Assembly: GCA_030040215.1 (NCBI GenBank)
Contig: JASHUD010000232.1
Location: 1 to 9,260, forward strand
Direction of reading: 5' to 3'
DNA from: Methylovirgula sp.
GTDB taxonomy: Bacteria; Pseudomonadota; Alphaproteobacteria; Rhizobiales; Beijerinckiaceae
Length of the DNA: 9,260 bases
Positions 1 through 6,543 of the stretch are shown here, in pieces (position 1 is the stretch's first letter; the number at the start of each line of letters is the position of its first letter). The translations under genes were made by a program, and so were the position numbers. The notes beneath the pieces were generated by a model. That model was not told where the DNA came from. It did not search any database and was given only the letters and a program-made list of their open reading frames with translations.

Positions 1-264
1 GCTGGTGATGCCGACAAAGGAGCCAGGCTTGACGTCATGGAGCGATGCCTTAACGATCGCCACGATGCGGGCGTTCTTGCCGAGATCTATTTTCAAGGTG
101 GCGCCGTCACGCGATTTGGCGAAGAGAACGTTGCCGGCCACCGAAAGAATCGTGCCGTGCACTCTCGTCGGATGCAGTTCCTCGGCGAGACCGGCAGTTG
201 CAAAAAGCGTGGCGGCCGCGAGCATCATGGCCGCGTGGCGTCGCCCAATTGAAGGAAAGGTCAC
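1..264 (-). CDS. Small secreted DUF5666-like protein, 5' part only
   Basis: Only the first 88 codons are in the window; the gene runs off the left edge. I chose the GTG at 264-262 because a GGAG ribosome-binding site lies 8 bases upstream and no other start occurs nearby upstream; Met13 is an alternative. Residues 1-27 look like a signal peptide: a short basic stretch (RRH at 8-10), a hydrophobic core rich in Ala and Leu, then AGLA before Glu28, so the product is probably periplasmic or exported. The mature part (HGTILSV, then RDGATLKIDL, then ASLHDVKPGSFVGITS) resembles the small beta-barrel proteins grouped under DUF5666 that are common in Rhizobiales; their function is unknown to me. The family call is by pattern recognition only. 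The gene is divergent from ccmC. Confidence 0.68.
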   Translation of the reverse strand, partial: MTFPSIGRRHAAMMLAAATLFATAGLAEELHPTRVHGTILSVAGNVLFAKSRDGATLKIDLGKNARIVAIVKASLHDVKPGSFVGITS

Positions 265-459
265 GTGGAGTTCTCCAAGCTCATAGCTAAGCGTGCCAGC
301 CGCCGCCGATCGCCGAAGGCGATTTGAGATATGGGCGAAGCGGCCTAGAGAAGCGGCCTAGAGAGGAGATTATCTATAAAATTCACTTCCCTGCCCTAAT
401 CAGCTTTCGGTGAAGAAAATCATTTAGAAGGATTTGCTTTGAATCGGTTCCGCGCCTAG
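265..459. promoter_or_regulatory. Divergent intergenic region upstream of ccmC
   Basis: This 195-base gap separates the left-hand minus-strand gene from ccmC and must hold promoters for both. An AT-rich island around 369-385 contains TATAAA (375-380), a possible -10 element for ccmC, but no convincing -35 at the right distance. A small hairpin (ATCGCC 309-314 with GGCGAT 318-323) would lie in the leader of the left-hand gene. A 13-bp tandem repeat sits at 338-363. Promoter assignment is tentative. Confidence 0.3.
338..363. repeat. Perfect 13-bp tandem duplication
   Basis: The unit AAGCGGCCTAGAG occurs twice back to back (338-350 and 351-363) about 100 bases before ccmC and just upstream of a TATAAA element. 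It could be a replication-slippage duplication or a paired binding site; the sequence alone does not decide. Confidence 0.75.
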
Positions 460-1230
460 ATGAGAACGATGCCAAACTACGCCAATCCGACCGATTTTCT
501 GCGCCTGGCGCGCCCTGCCGTACCCATAACGGCGGCGATCACGGCGGTCCTCTTCGGCATTGGCCTCTATCTCGCGCTGCTCGACTCGCCGCCCGATTAC
601 CAGCAGGGCGAGACGGTGCGGATCATGTATCTGCACGTGCCGTCGGCGTGGATGGCGATGTTCGTCTATGTGGTGATGTCGTCTGCGGCGCTCGGCACGC
701 TCGTCTGGCGCCATCCGCTCGCCGACGCTGCGCAAAAGTCCGCCGCGCCGCTCGGCGCCGCGTTCACCTTCCTCTGTCTCGTCACCGGTTCGCTGTGGGG
801 CAAGCCGGAATGGGGGACGTGGTGGGTATGGGACGCGCGGCTCACTTCCGTCTTCGTACTGTTCTTGATCTATCTCGGCATCATCGCGCTTTGGCAGGTG
901 ATCGAAGATCCGGGCAAAGCGGCGCGGCTTGTCGCCATCTTCACCCTGGTCGGCGCGGTCAATATTCCGATCATCAAGTTCTCGGTCGATTGGTGGAACA
1001 CGCTGCACCAGTCGGCCTCGGTCTTCCGCATGGGCGGCCCGACGATCGCAATGTCGATGCTTTTGCCGCTCATCTTCATGACGTTCGCCTTCACGTTCCT
1101 GTTCGTGACCCTGCACATGTTGGCGATCCGCAACGAGATCTTGCGCCGCCGCATCCGCCGCCTGTCGATGCTCGCCGCGAGCTCCGGCGAGGCCGACGTT
1201 CCCGTCATCTTTGCCGAGCCCGCAGAATGA
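460..1230 (+). CDS. ccmC: Haem exporter/haem handling protein CcmC (cytochrome c maturation)
   Basis: CcmC is an inner-membrane protein that, with the CcmAB transporter and CcmD, loads haem onto the chaperone CcmE for covalent attachment to c-type cytochromes. The 256-residue product has the family's usual size and about six membrane segments. The diagnostic tryptophan-rich WWD motif lies at residues 113-130 (WGTWWVWDARLTS core), flanked by the two expected haem-ligand histidines: His59 in YLHVPSAW and His183 in NTLHQ. The first ATG (460) follows an in-frame TAG directly; a second ATG at 469 has a weak GAGAA upstream and could be the real start, shortening the protein by three residues. The stop overlaps the ccmD start by four bases (ATGA). 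Unusually, ccmA and ccmB are not upstream, where many alphaproteobacteria keep them. Confidence 0.97.
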   Translation: MRTMPNYANPTDFLRLARPAVPITAAITAVLFGIGLYLALLDSPPDYQQGETVRIMYLHVPSAWMAMFVYVVMSSAALGTLVWRHPLADAAQKSAAPLGAAFTFLCLVTGSLWGKPEWGTWWVWDARLTSVFVLFLIYLGIIALWQVIEDPGKAARLVAIFTLVGAVNIPIIKFSVDWWNTLHQSASVFRMGGPTIAMSMLLPLIFMTFAFTFLFVTLHMLAIRNEILRRRIRRLSMLAASSGEADVPVIFAEPAE

Positions 1231-1394
1231 CCGCAGATCCCCATTACGGCTTTGTCGTTGCGGCGTATCTCGTCGCGCTCGGGGTGATCGCCGGGATGAT
1301 CGTCGCGACGCTCGCCGATTACGCGGCGCTCAAGAAGCGGCTCGAACGGCTCGCCGCGCGCACCGGTCGCGCATTGGACGCGGAGCGGAAGTAA
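1227..1394 (+). CDS. ccmD: Haem exporter accessory protein CcmD
   Basis: This 55-residue protein is read from an ATG overlapping the ccmC stop (ATGA at 1227-1230), a typical arrangement for translational coupling. It has one membrane helix (about residues 9-30, FVVAAYLVALGVIAGMIVAT) followed by a basic cytoplasmic tail (KKRLERLAARTGR), which is the standard CcmD topology. A HYGF start of the helix with an aromatic residue (Tyr7) and a later DYAALKKRL segment fit the family. CcmD is needed for release of haem-loaded CcmE from the CcmABC complex. The sequence is poorly conserved in general, so identification rests on size, topology and position between ccmC and ccmG. Confidence 0.92.
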   Translation: MTADPHYGFVVAAYLVALGVIAGMIVATLADYAALKKRLERLAARTGRALDAERK

Positions 1395-1410
1395 AGGGCT
1401 CGAAGTTTCG

Positions 1411-2043
1411 ATGCACGAGACAAATTCCGAAGCGCCGCTCGAAGGCGCGCCGGCGCAGGCTATGCCGCGCCGCTCGCCGCTCCGCTTTCTGCCGCTCGTG
1501 TTCTTTGCCGCTTTGGCGCTGCTTTTTCTGGTGCGGCTCTTTGCCGGCGACGTGTCGCTTCTGCCCTCGGCGCTCATCGGCAAGGAGGTCCCGCATTTCT
1601 CGCTGCCGGCGATCACGGGCCTTGCCGAGAAACCCGGCCTCGCGGATCAGGATCTGCGGCGAGGCGGCGTAACAATCCTCAACGTCTTTGCCTCGTGGTG
1701 CGCGCCCTGCCACCTGGAACATCCTCTGCTCCTGGCGCTCGCGCAGGACGACAAGCTCGCCGGGGAAGGCGTGCGGCTCTACGGTATCGCCTACAAAGAC
1801 GCGCCCGAAAATATCCGCCGCTTCCTTGGCCAGAACGGCGATCCTTTTGCGCGCATCGGACTCGACGAAAGCGGGCGCACCGGCATCGACTTTGGCGTCT
1901 ATGGCGTACCCGAGACGTTCATCATCAAGGGCGACGGAACGATCGCCTTCAAATATGTCGGCCCGATCACCGAAGTCGCGCTGCGCGATACGATCCTGCC
2001 GGAAATCGAGAAGGCACGGGCACTAGCCTCCGCAGCCAAATAG
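1411..2043 (+). CDS. ccmG: Thiol:disulfide interchange protein CcmG/DsbE (thioredoxin fold)
   Basis: CcmG is a membrane-anchored periplasmic thioredoxin that keeps apocytochrome c cysteines reduced for haem ligation. The 210-residue product has a basic N-terminus (PRRSPLR, 19-25), a single membrane anchor at about 26-44, and a thioredoxin domain with the catalytic WCAPC at 96-100. The cis-proline loop is GVPETF at 165-170, with the acidic residue typical of the CcmG subgroup. The proximal strand NVFAS and the YGIAYKD segment also match. The start follows the ccmD stop by 16 bases; no strong ribosome-binding site is seen (GAAG is the closest), so reinitiation after ccmD is plausible. Met18 is a less likely start. 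It is the last gene of the ccmCDG cluster and is convergent with the HugZ-like gene. Confidence 0.96.
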   Translation: MHETNSEAPLEGAPAQAMPRRSPLRFLPLVFFAALALLFLVRLFAGDVSLLPSALIGKEVPHFSLPAITGLAEKPGLADQDLRRGGVTILNVFASWCAPCHLEHPLLLALAQDDKLAGEGVRLYGIAYKDAPENIRRFLGQNGDPFARIGLDESGRTGIDFGVYGVPETFIIKGDGTIAFKYVGPITEVALRDTILPEIEKARALASAAK

Positions 2044-2159
2044 CGTCTCTTTTCCGCGCATCGGCGACAAAGCGGCGAGCCGGGCGGGCGGACGTGGCGT
2101 GCGCTTGAAACAACCGAAGATGTAACGCCGGAACGCAAAGGATGGAATGCGACGACGTT

Positions 2160-2176
2160 GCGGCGCTTAGCGCCGC
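2160..2176. other. Perfect hairpin across the stop codon of the HugZ-like gene
   Basis: GCGGCGC (2160-2166) and GCGCCGC (2170-2176) are exact inverted copies around TTA, which is the TAA stop of the minus-strand gene. There is no T-run on either side, so it is not a classical intrinsic terminator, though it lies between two convergent genes where some transcript 3'-end structure is expected. The rest of the convergent gap (2044-2159) shows nothing I recognise. Confidence 0.4.
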
Positions 2177-2979
2177 GCACCGCGCCGCGCGGCGGCGGCG
2201 AGATCGACGAGCACCTGCCGCAACTCGGCGACGGTCGAAACCGGACGCGGAAACGCCACGCGCACGAGGTTCGTCTCGTTGCCGAGATCGATGCCTTCCG
2301 GATCGAGACCGACGGCGCGCCACGGACCTACGGCGGCGCCGCGGTCCACATTCGCAGGCACGCCAAAAGCGCGGGCGAGCAAAGCCGGAACATCGGCGTG
2401 GTCCGCATTGATGTGCGCGATCGCGCCAGCCTCCGCCGCGACCACCTCGGAAGCGGCATCGATCGCGGTGTAAATCTGCTCTGCGGCGAGCGCCGCGGCG
2501 CGCGCGAAGCCGCCGTTCAGATGCGCATTCTCCATCTCGACTGCGAAGAAGGAAAAATCCGGAAAGTCGACGTAGAGTTCCGACTTCGGATGACGAGCAA
2601 GAAATCGCTCGCGCGCCGCGGCACGCTGCTCGGCTTCTTCGATACGTCGCGCGCGGCCAAGAACGGTGAGACGCGGATGCGCCAAAGGATCGCCGCGCCC
2701 CGGCGCATAGAGAAGCAGCGAAAGACGCGGATCGGCGGCAAGATGGCGACGATGCGCGGCCAGTTCGGAAAGCAGTAGAAGCGGAGTTGCATCGGGCGCC
2801 GTCGCGATGTTGACGAGCGTCGCGAAGGGTTGCCCTGAATCCGGAACAAGAGTAGCAAGTGCTGCCGAACGCGTGGTGCGCAGCAGTAGCTTGGCTTCGC
2901 CCACGGCATCGAATTTGCCGCTCTCGGGCGGAGAATTGTCGGCGCTGGATGGATTCGCGAACTTATCTTTTCCTGGCAT
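2167..2979 (-). CDS. HugZ-family protein (pyridoxamine-phosphate-oxidase-like split barrel plus DUF2470)
   Basis: The 270-residue product has two parts. Residues about 25-165 form a flavin/haem-binding split-barrel domain: AKLLLRTTRSAALATL (29-44), then a LLLLSELAAH segment (67-76), DPRLSLLL (83-90), and NGGFARA (155-161) near its end. Residues about 180-260 match DUF2470, with the signature HINADH at 189-194. This combination defines the HugZ-like family, whose characterised members degrade haem (for example in Helicobacter pylori); many others are untested, so haem oxygenase activity is an inference. It is cytoplasmic, with no signal peptide or membrane segment. The ATG at 2979-2977 lacks a clear ribosome-binding site, and the first 20 residues are low-complexity, so the true start could differ. 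It is divergent from chvI and convergent with ccmG. Confidence 0.88.
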   Translation of the reverse strand: MPGKDKFANPSSADNSPPESGKFDAVGEAKLLLRTTRSAALATLVPDSGQPFATLVNIATAPDATPLLLLSELAAHRRHLAADPRLSLLLYAPGRGDPLAHPRLTVLGRARRIEEAEQRAAARERFLARHPKSELYVDFPDFSFFAVEMENAHLNGGFARAAALAAEQIYTAIDAASEVVAAEAGAIAHINADHADVPALLARAFGVPANVDRGAAVGPWRAVGLDPEGIDLGNETNLVRVAFPRPVSTVAELRQVLVDLAAAARRGARR

Positions 2980-3234
2980 TGCGGGGCTTTTTCGGCTTTG
3001 GGCGGCGAATTGAAGCCGCCAAGGGTAGATTCGTCCATAGTTATAATGGTATGCATTGGGGAATGCGTGGGGGCATGGTCACATTTCGGCCCTCAAGCTC
3101 GAACAGGTTTTGCCCGCTTCCGCCGTGCCCGAATGCTTCGGTCGCACGGGACTTAATGTGCTGACGATCGCATGGGTTGCGGGCGGCTTAAGAAGCCTCT
3201 TAGCAGAAGCAGGCTCACCAGGTTAGGAGACTTG
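2980..3234. promoter_or_regulatory. Divergent intergenic region between the HugZ-like gene and chvI
   Basis: This 255-base gap should contain promoters for both genes. On the plus strand an exact TATAAT (3042-3047) is the best -10 candidate for chvI, but no good -35 is found 16-18 bases upstream; it would give a leader of roughly 180 bases. Directly after it comes an inverted repeat GCATT-GGGG-AATGC (3053-3066), extendable to 3051-3068. Further on lies a strong interrupted hairpin (3123-3149). A smaller inverted repeat, GGCGGC/GCCGCC, is at 3001-3020. Longer reading frames across this gap show no recognisable protein. Confidence 0.45.
3123..3149 (+). other. Strong stem-loop in the chvI leader
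   Basis: CCGTGC (3123-3128) pairs with GCACGG (3144-3149) and CCGAA (3129-3133) pairs with TTCGG (3137-3141), leaving a TGC loop and a two-base TC bulge: eleven pairs in all. No T-run follows on either strand, so a leader or regulatory RNA structure is more likely than an intrinsic terminator. The end is 85 bases before the chvI start. Confidence 0.45.
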
Positions 3235-3930
3235 ATGCCGACGATCGCCTTGGTCGATGATGACCGCAATATCCTCACCTCAGTCTCGATCGCGCTCGAA
3301 GGCGAGGGCTATCGGGTGCAGACCTATACGGATGGGTCCACCGCGCTCGACGGACTGAAAACCAATCCTCCCGATCTCGCCATTTTCGACATCAAGATGC
3401 CGCGCATGGACGGCATGGAGCTGCTCCGCAGGCTGCGGCAGAAATCCGACCTGCCGGTGATTTTCCTCACTTCGAAGGACGAAGAGATCGACGAGTTGTT
3501 CGGCCTCAAGATGGGTGCCGACGATTTCATCCGCAAACCTTTTTCGCAGCGCCTTCTGGTCGAACGGGTGCGCGCCATTCTGCGCCGCGCCAATCCCAAG
3601 GAGGCGGCGGCACAGAAGGAATCCGAGGCCAAGATTCTCGAGCGCGGCTTGCTGAAGATGGACCCCGAGCGCCACACCTGCACGTGGAAGAACGAAGCGG
3701 TGACGCTGACCGTCACCGAGTTCTTGATCCTGCAGGCGCTCGCCACGCGCCCCGGCGTGGTAAAGAGCCGCAATGCGTTGATGGACGCCGCCTACGACGA
3801 CCAGGTCTACGTGGACGACCGGACGATTGACAGTCACATCAAGCGGCTGCGTAAGAAGTTCAAAGCTGTCGATGACGAATTCGAAATGATCGAAACCCTC
3901 TATGGCGTTGGCTATCGCTTCAAGGAGTAG
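3235..3930 (+). CDS. chvI: Two-component response regulator ChvI (OmpR/PhoB family)
   Basis: ChvI is the DNA-binding partner of the ChvG kinase; in rhizobia and Agrobacterium the pair controls exopolysaccharide, motility, acid response and envelope functions. The start is the ATG at 3235, supported by a strong AGGAGA four bases upstream and by the receiver domain beginning at once (MPTIALVDDD). Receiver residues are all present: Asp8-Asp10, phospho-acceptor Asp52 (FDIKMP), Thr79 and Lys101 (KPF). After a linker at about 120-135 comes a winged-helix domain with TVTEFLILQALATRPG, VDDRTIDSHIKRLRKK and the terminal YGVGYRF. The 231-residue length is normal. A longer reading from 3172 is possible but lacks a ribosome-binding site and family support. 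chvG follows after 70 bases. Confidence 0.96.
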   Translation: MPTIALVDDDRNILTSVSIALEGEGYRVQTYTDGSTALDGLKTNPPDLAIFDIKMPRMDGMELLRRLRQKSDLPVIFLTSKDEEIDELFGLKMGADDFIRKPFSQRLLVERVRAILRRANPKEAAAQKESEAKILERGLLKMDPERHTCTWKNEAVTLTVTEFLILQALATRPGVVKSRNALMDAAYDDQVYVDDRTIDSHIKRLRKKFKAVDDEFEMIETLYGVGYRFKE

Positions 3931-4000
3931 TGAGAGCGAGCTCATCGGTGCGGAAGCCGGATGGTTTCACGCATTCCTAAGCATGGCGACGAGAGGTTGA

Positions 4001-5836
4001 ATGAGCGTCGAAGCAGAAGACACGCAATTCGATCGATCCATCGATACACCGCACGATACCGTACGGCGCACGCTTGGCTTGCGGCTGCTGCAATACGCAC
4101 AGGCGGCCCAACGCGCCGTGGCGATGCGTTTTTCGTCTTCTCTCACCCGCCGCATCGTCGTTCTCAACCTCGGCGGTCTCGTCGCGCTGCTCGTCGGCTT
4201 TCTCTATCTCAACCAGTTCCGCGAGGGCCTGATCGACGCGCGCGTGCAAAGTTTGCAGACGCAGGGCGAAATCATCGCCGCGGCGGTCGCCGCTTCGGCG
4301 ACGGTCGACACCGATTCGATCACCATCGATCCGGAGAAGCTTTTGCAGCTTGCGCCGGGCGAAAGCTATGGCGTCTCGGAAGAAACCCGTCCTTCGCTCG
4401 AGTTCTCGATCAACCCTGAGCGGATCGGGCCGGTGCTGCGGCGGCTCGTCTCGCCGACCCGTACCCGCGCCCGCATCTATGACCGCAGCGGCTATTTGCT
4501 CCTCGATTCGCGCTCGCTCGTCGATCGCGCCAACATTCTGCGCCAAGACCTGCCTGCGCAGAACGAAGATCCCCCTTCCTTCTTCGAGCGCGCCTGGGCC
4601 GCATTGAAAGGCCATTTTAGCCGCACCGATCTACCGCTCTACGAAGACATCGGCGCCGCCAACGGCAAGACCTATCCGGAAGTCGGGCGAGCCTTGAACG
4701 GCGCCGTGCAATCGGTCGTTCGCGTCAACGCCAAAGGCGAGACGATCGTCTCCGTCGCCGTGCCGATCGAATTGCTGCGCACCGTGCGCGGCGCTCTGCT
4801 GCTCTCGACCCTGGGCGGCGACATCGACGCGATCATCGCCTCCGAGCGCTGGGCGATCTTCCGCATCTTCCTGGTTTCGGCGGCGATCATGCTGCTCTTG
4901 TCGTTCTTCCTTGCCGGAACGATCGCCGAGCCAATGCATCGGCTTGCGGAAGCGGCGGAACGGGTACGGCGCGGCATCAAATCGCGCCAGGAGATTCCCG
5001 ACTTCAGCTATCGCGCCGACGAGATCGGCCATCTTTCCGGCGCGCTGCGCGATATGACGCGCGCTCTTTATAACCGCATCGAAGCGATCGAGAGTTTTGC
5101 GGCGGACGTCGCACACGAACTGAAAAATCCGCTGACTTCGCTGCGCAGCGCCGTGGAAACGCTGCCGATCGCCCGCTCCGAGGAATCGCAGCAGCGATTG
5201 CTCGCCATCGTCAAGCACGACGTACGCCGGCTCGATCGGTTGATCAGCGATATTTCGGACGCCTCGCGCCTCGACGCCGAGCTGGCGCGCGCCGACGTGG
5301 CGCCCGTCGATCTCGCCCGCATTCTCAGTACCGTCGTCGAGATGACCAACCACGTCGAGCAGGACGGCATCCGTGTCACGTTTGAATTCGCGCGGAGTTG
5401 GCAGAACGGGGACGGGCGCAAGAATGGCTTCAAGGCGATGGGCCACGATTCGCGCCTCGGCCAAGTGTTCAACAACCTCATCGACAATGCCAAGTCGTTC
5501 TCCAAGCCGGGCGGCAGCGTGCGCGTCACGCTGCGTCCCGCCAAAGGCGGTTTCGAGAACGGCATGCTGGTCGACGGGTTTGAGATCGTCGTAGACGACG
5601 ACGGGCCGGGAATTCCCGCCGACGCGTTCGAACGTATCTTTGAGCGTTTTTATACAGACCGGCCGTGCCAGGGATTCGGCCAGAATTCCGGCCTCGGTCT
5701 GTCGATCTCCCGGCAAATCATCGAGGCGCACGGCGGGCGCATTCGTGCGATGAATCGACTCGTTCCCGCGCGGGGCGGCGGTCTGCCGCAAGTGCTCGGC
5801 GCGCGTTTCATCGTTTGGCTGCGGGCGGTGAAATGA
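4001..5836 (+). CDS. chvG: Membrane sensor histidine kinase ChvG (ExoS)
   Basis: ChvG senses periplasmic or acid signals (in rhizobia through the inhibitor ExoR) and phosphorylates ChvI. The 611-residue product has a cytoplasmic N-terminus of about 50 residues, a membrane helix at about 52-70, a periplasmic domain of about 215 residues, a second helix at about 285-307, and a HAMP linker. The H-box is FAADVAHELKNPLTSLRS with phospho-acceptor His372, followed by the HDVRRLDRLISDISDASRLD segment, strongly typical of ChvG. The ATP-binding domain has the N-box NNLIDNAKSF (491-500), G1 DDDGPGIP (532-539), F-box FERIFERFY (543-551) and G2 GQNSGLGL (560-567); all key residues are intact. GAGAGG four bases before the ATG supports the start. 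The stop overlaps hprK by four bases. Confidence 0.97.
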   Translation: MSVEAEDTQFDRSIDTPHDTVRRTLGLRLLQYAQAAQRAVAMRFSSSLTRRIVVLNLGGLVALLVGFLYLNQFREGLIDARVQSLQTQGEIIAAAVAASATVDTDSITIDPEKLLQLAPGESYGVSEETRPSLEFSINPERIGPVLRRLVSPTRTRARIYDRSGYLLLDSRSLVDRANILRQDLPAQNEDPPSFFERAWAALKGHFSRTDLPLYEDIGAANGKTYPEVGRALNGAVQSVVRVNAKGETIVSVAVPIELLRTVRGALLLSTLGGDIDAIIASERWAIFRIFLVSAAIMLLLSFFLAGTIAEPMHRLAEAAERVRRGIKSRQEIPDFSYRADEIGHLSGALRDMTRALYNRIEAIESFAADVAHELKNPLTSLRSAVETLPIARSEESQQRLLAIVKHDVRRLDRLISDISDASRLDAELARADVAPVDLARILSTVVEMTNHVEQDGIRVTFEFARSWQNGDGRKNGFKAMGHDSRLGQVFNNLIDNAKSFSKPGGSVRVTLRPAKGGFENGMLVDGFEIVVDDDGPGIPADAFERIFERFYTDRPCQGFGQNSGLGLSISRQIIEAHGGRIRAMNRLVPARGGGLPQVLGARFIVWLRAVK

Positions 5837-6300
5837 ACGCCGCCGCGTCGGAAGACGCCGGTCCCGTCTCGATTCACGCGAGCGCGGTGGTCGTCGGCGA
5901 ATCGGGGATCCTCATTCGCGGCGCCTCCGGCGCCGGCAAAAGCAGCCTGGCTCTGGGCTTGATTACCGCCGCCGAGCGCGCCGGACGGTTCGCGCGGCTG
6001 GTCGGCGACGACCGCATCGAAATTCACCGCCGCGGCGGCCGGCTGATCGCGCGCGGCCATCCGCGGATCGGCGGCAAGGTGGAGCGGCGCGGACAAGGCA
6101 TTGAGGAGATGGACTACGAGCCCGCGGTGGTGGCTCGCCTTGTCGTCGACCTTCTTGCCCCGAAGGACATGACCCGCTACCCCGAGAAGGAAGCGGCGCG
6201 CGTCGAGCTTTGCGGCGTCGTCCTTCCTGCGCTTGCCTTGCGCAACGACGCCGCCGCCTACGATTCCGCGCTCATTGTATTCACCCGCCTGGCAAGCTGA
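5833..6300 (+). CDS. hprK: Short HPr serine kinase, C-terminal-domain type
   Basis: HprK phosphorylates a regulatory serine of the phosphocarrier HPr, using ATP. At 155 residues it has only the catalytic domain; the roughly 130-residue N-terminal domain of the Gram-positive enzymes is missing, which is normal in alphaproteobacteria rather than a truncation. Visible motifs are HASAVVVGESGILIRGASG with the Walker A loop GASGAGKSS (30-38), the acidic RLVGDDRIEI segment with Asp59-Asp60, and ERRGQGIEE, matching the second family signature region in degenerate form. The YEPAVVARLVVDL and RYPEKEAARVEL segments are characteristic of rhizobial homologues. The ATG overlaps the chvG stop (ATGA), so it is very likely translated from the same mRNA as the sensor kinase. 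Its expected substrate is encoded at 6942-7262. Confidence 0.94.
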   Translation: MNAAASEDAGPVSIHASAVVVGESGILIRGASGAGKSSLALGLITAAERAGRFARLVGDDRIEIHRRGGRLIARGHPRIGGKVERRGQGIEEMDYEPAVVARLVVDLLAPKDMTRYPEKEAARVELCGVVLPALALRNDAAAYDSALIVFTRLAS

Positions 6301-6543
6301 GACAATCTGCCGCACCTCCTCGTCATTTCGCTTGCGAATTTCACCGCAACGCACAAAATGCCGCCCCACATGCCGACCAGCCAAAAACGAACTCCGGTTT
6401 TGCGTCCGCAATCGGATTTTTACGCAGATGTGGTGGGGATCGGACGCCCGCGGCGATGTCGCCGGGCGCCGCCGCCAAAACGTGAGCGCTGACGTACGTC
6501 AGCAGGATCGCGCACGGAGTTGGCGAATGAACCGGTGCCTTCG
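6301..6543 (+). promoter_or_regulatory. hprK-manX intergenic region with possible regulatory structures
   Basis: This 243-base gap interrupts an otherwise tightly packed cluster and has no convincing coding content. It contains an inverted repeat TTCGC-TT-GCGAA (6327-6338), a short hairpin TCCG-CAAT-CGGA followed by TTTTT (6405-6421), a competing inverted repeat GCGTCCG/CGGACGC (6402-6408 and 6441-6447), and a perfect 16-bp palindrome (6488-6503). Together these suggest that manX-ptsH-yjbQ has its own promoter or control point, but I could not place a -35/-10 pair. Confidence 0.35.
6488..6503. promoter_or_regulatory. Perfect 16-bp palindrome, candidate operator for manX
   Basis: GCTGACGTACGTCAGC reads identically on both strands with no mismatch or spacer, and does not extend further. 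It lies 40 bases before the manX ATG at 6544, a suitable position for a dimeric transcription factor. No known regulator motif is assigned. Confidence 0.45.

Noticed and set aside
5..286. Plus-strand open frames at the left edge
   Set aside because: The minus strand gives a GTG start with a good ribosome-binding site, a clear signal peptide and a DUF5666-like sequence, so the plus-strand frames are shadows.
424..1116. 230-residue minus-strand open frame
   Set aside because: It is antisense to ccmC and its product is a low-complexity Arg/Glu/Asp-rich sequence without a fold signature.
2158..2778. 206-residue plus-strand open frame
   Set aside because: It is antisense to the HugZ-like gene, whose split-barrel and DUF2470 motifs are clear; the product is Arg-rich without recognisable motifs.
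3172..3234. Upstream extension of chvI from an earlier start
   Set aside because: It lacks a ribosome-binding site; the ATG at 3235 has AGGAGA at ideal spacing and gives the correct receiver-domain N-terminus.
4631..5791. 386-residue open frame on the minus strand
   Set aside because: It lies entirely antisense to chvG, whose protein motifs are unambiguous; long antisense frames are expected at this GC content.
5833..6300. hprK as a broken pseudogene because it is half the usual length
   Set aside because: The catalytic domain is complete with intact Walker A and acidic motifs, and short HprK forms are normal in alphaproteobacteria.
6520..6543. TTG start extending manX by eight residues
   Set aside because: GGAG abuts the TTG with no spacing, and the EIIA fold starts at the ATG at 6544. 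Not excluded experimentally.
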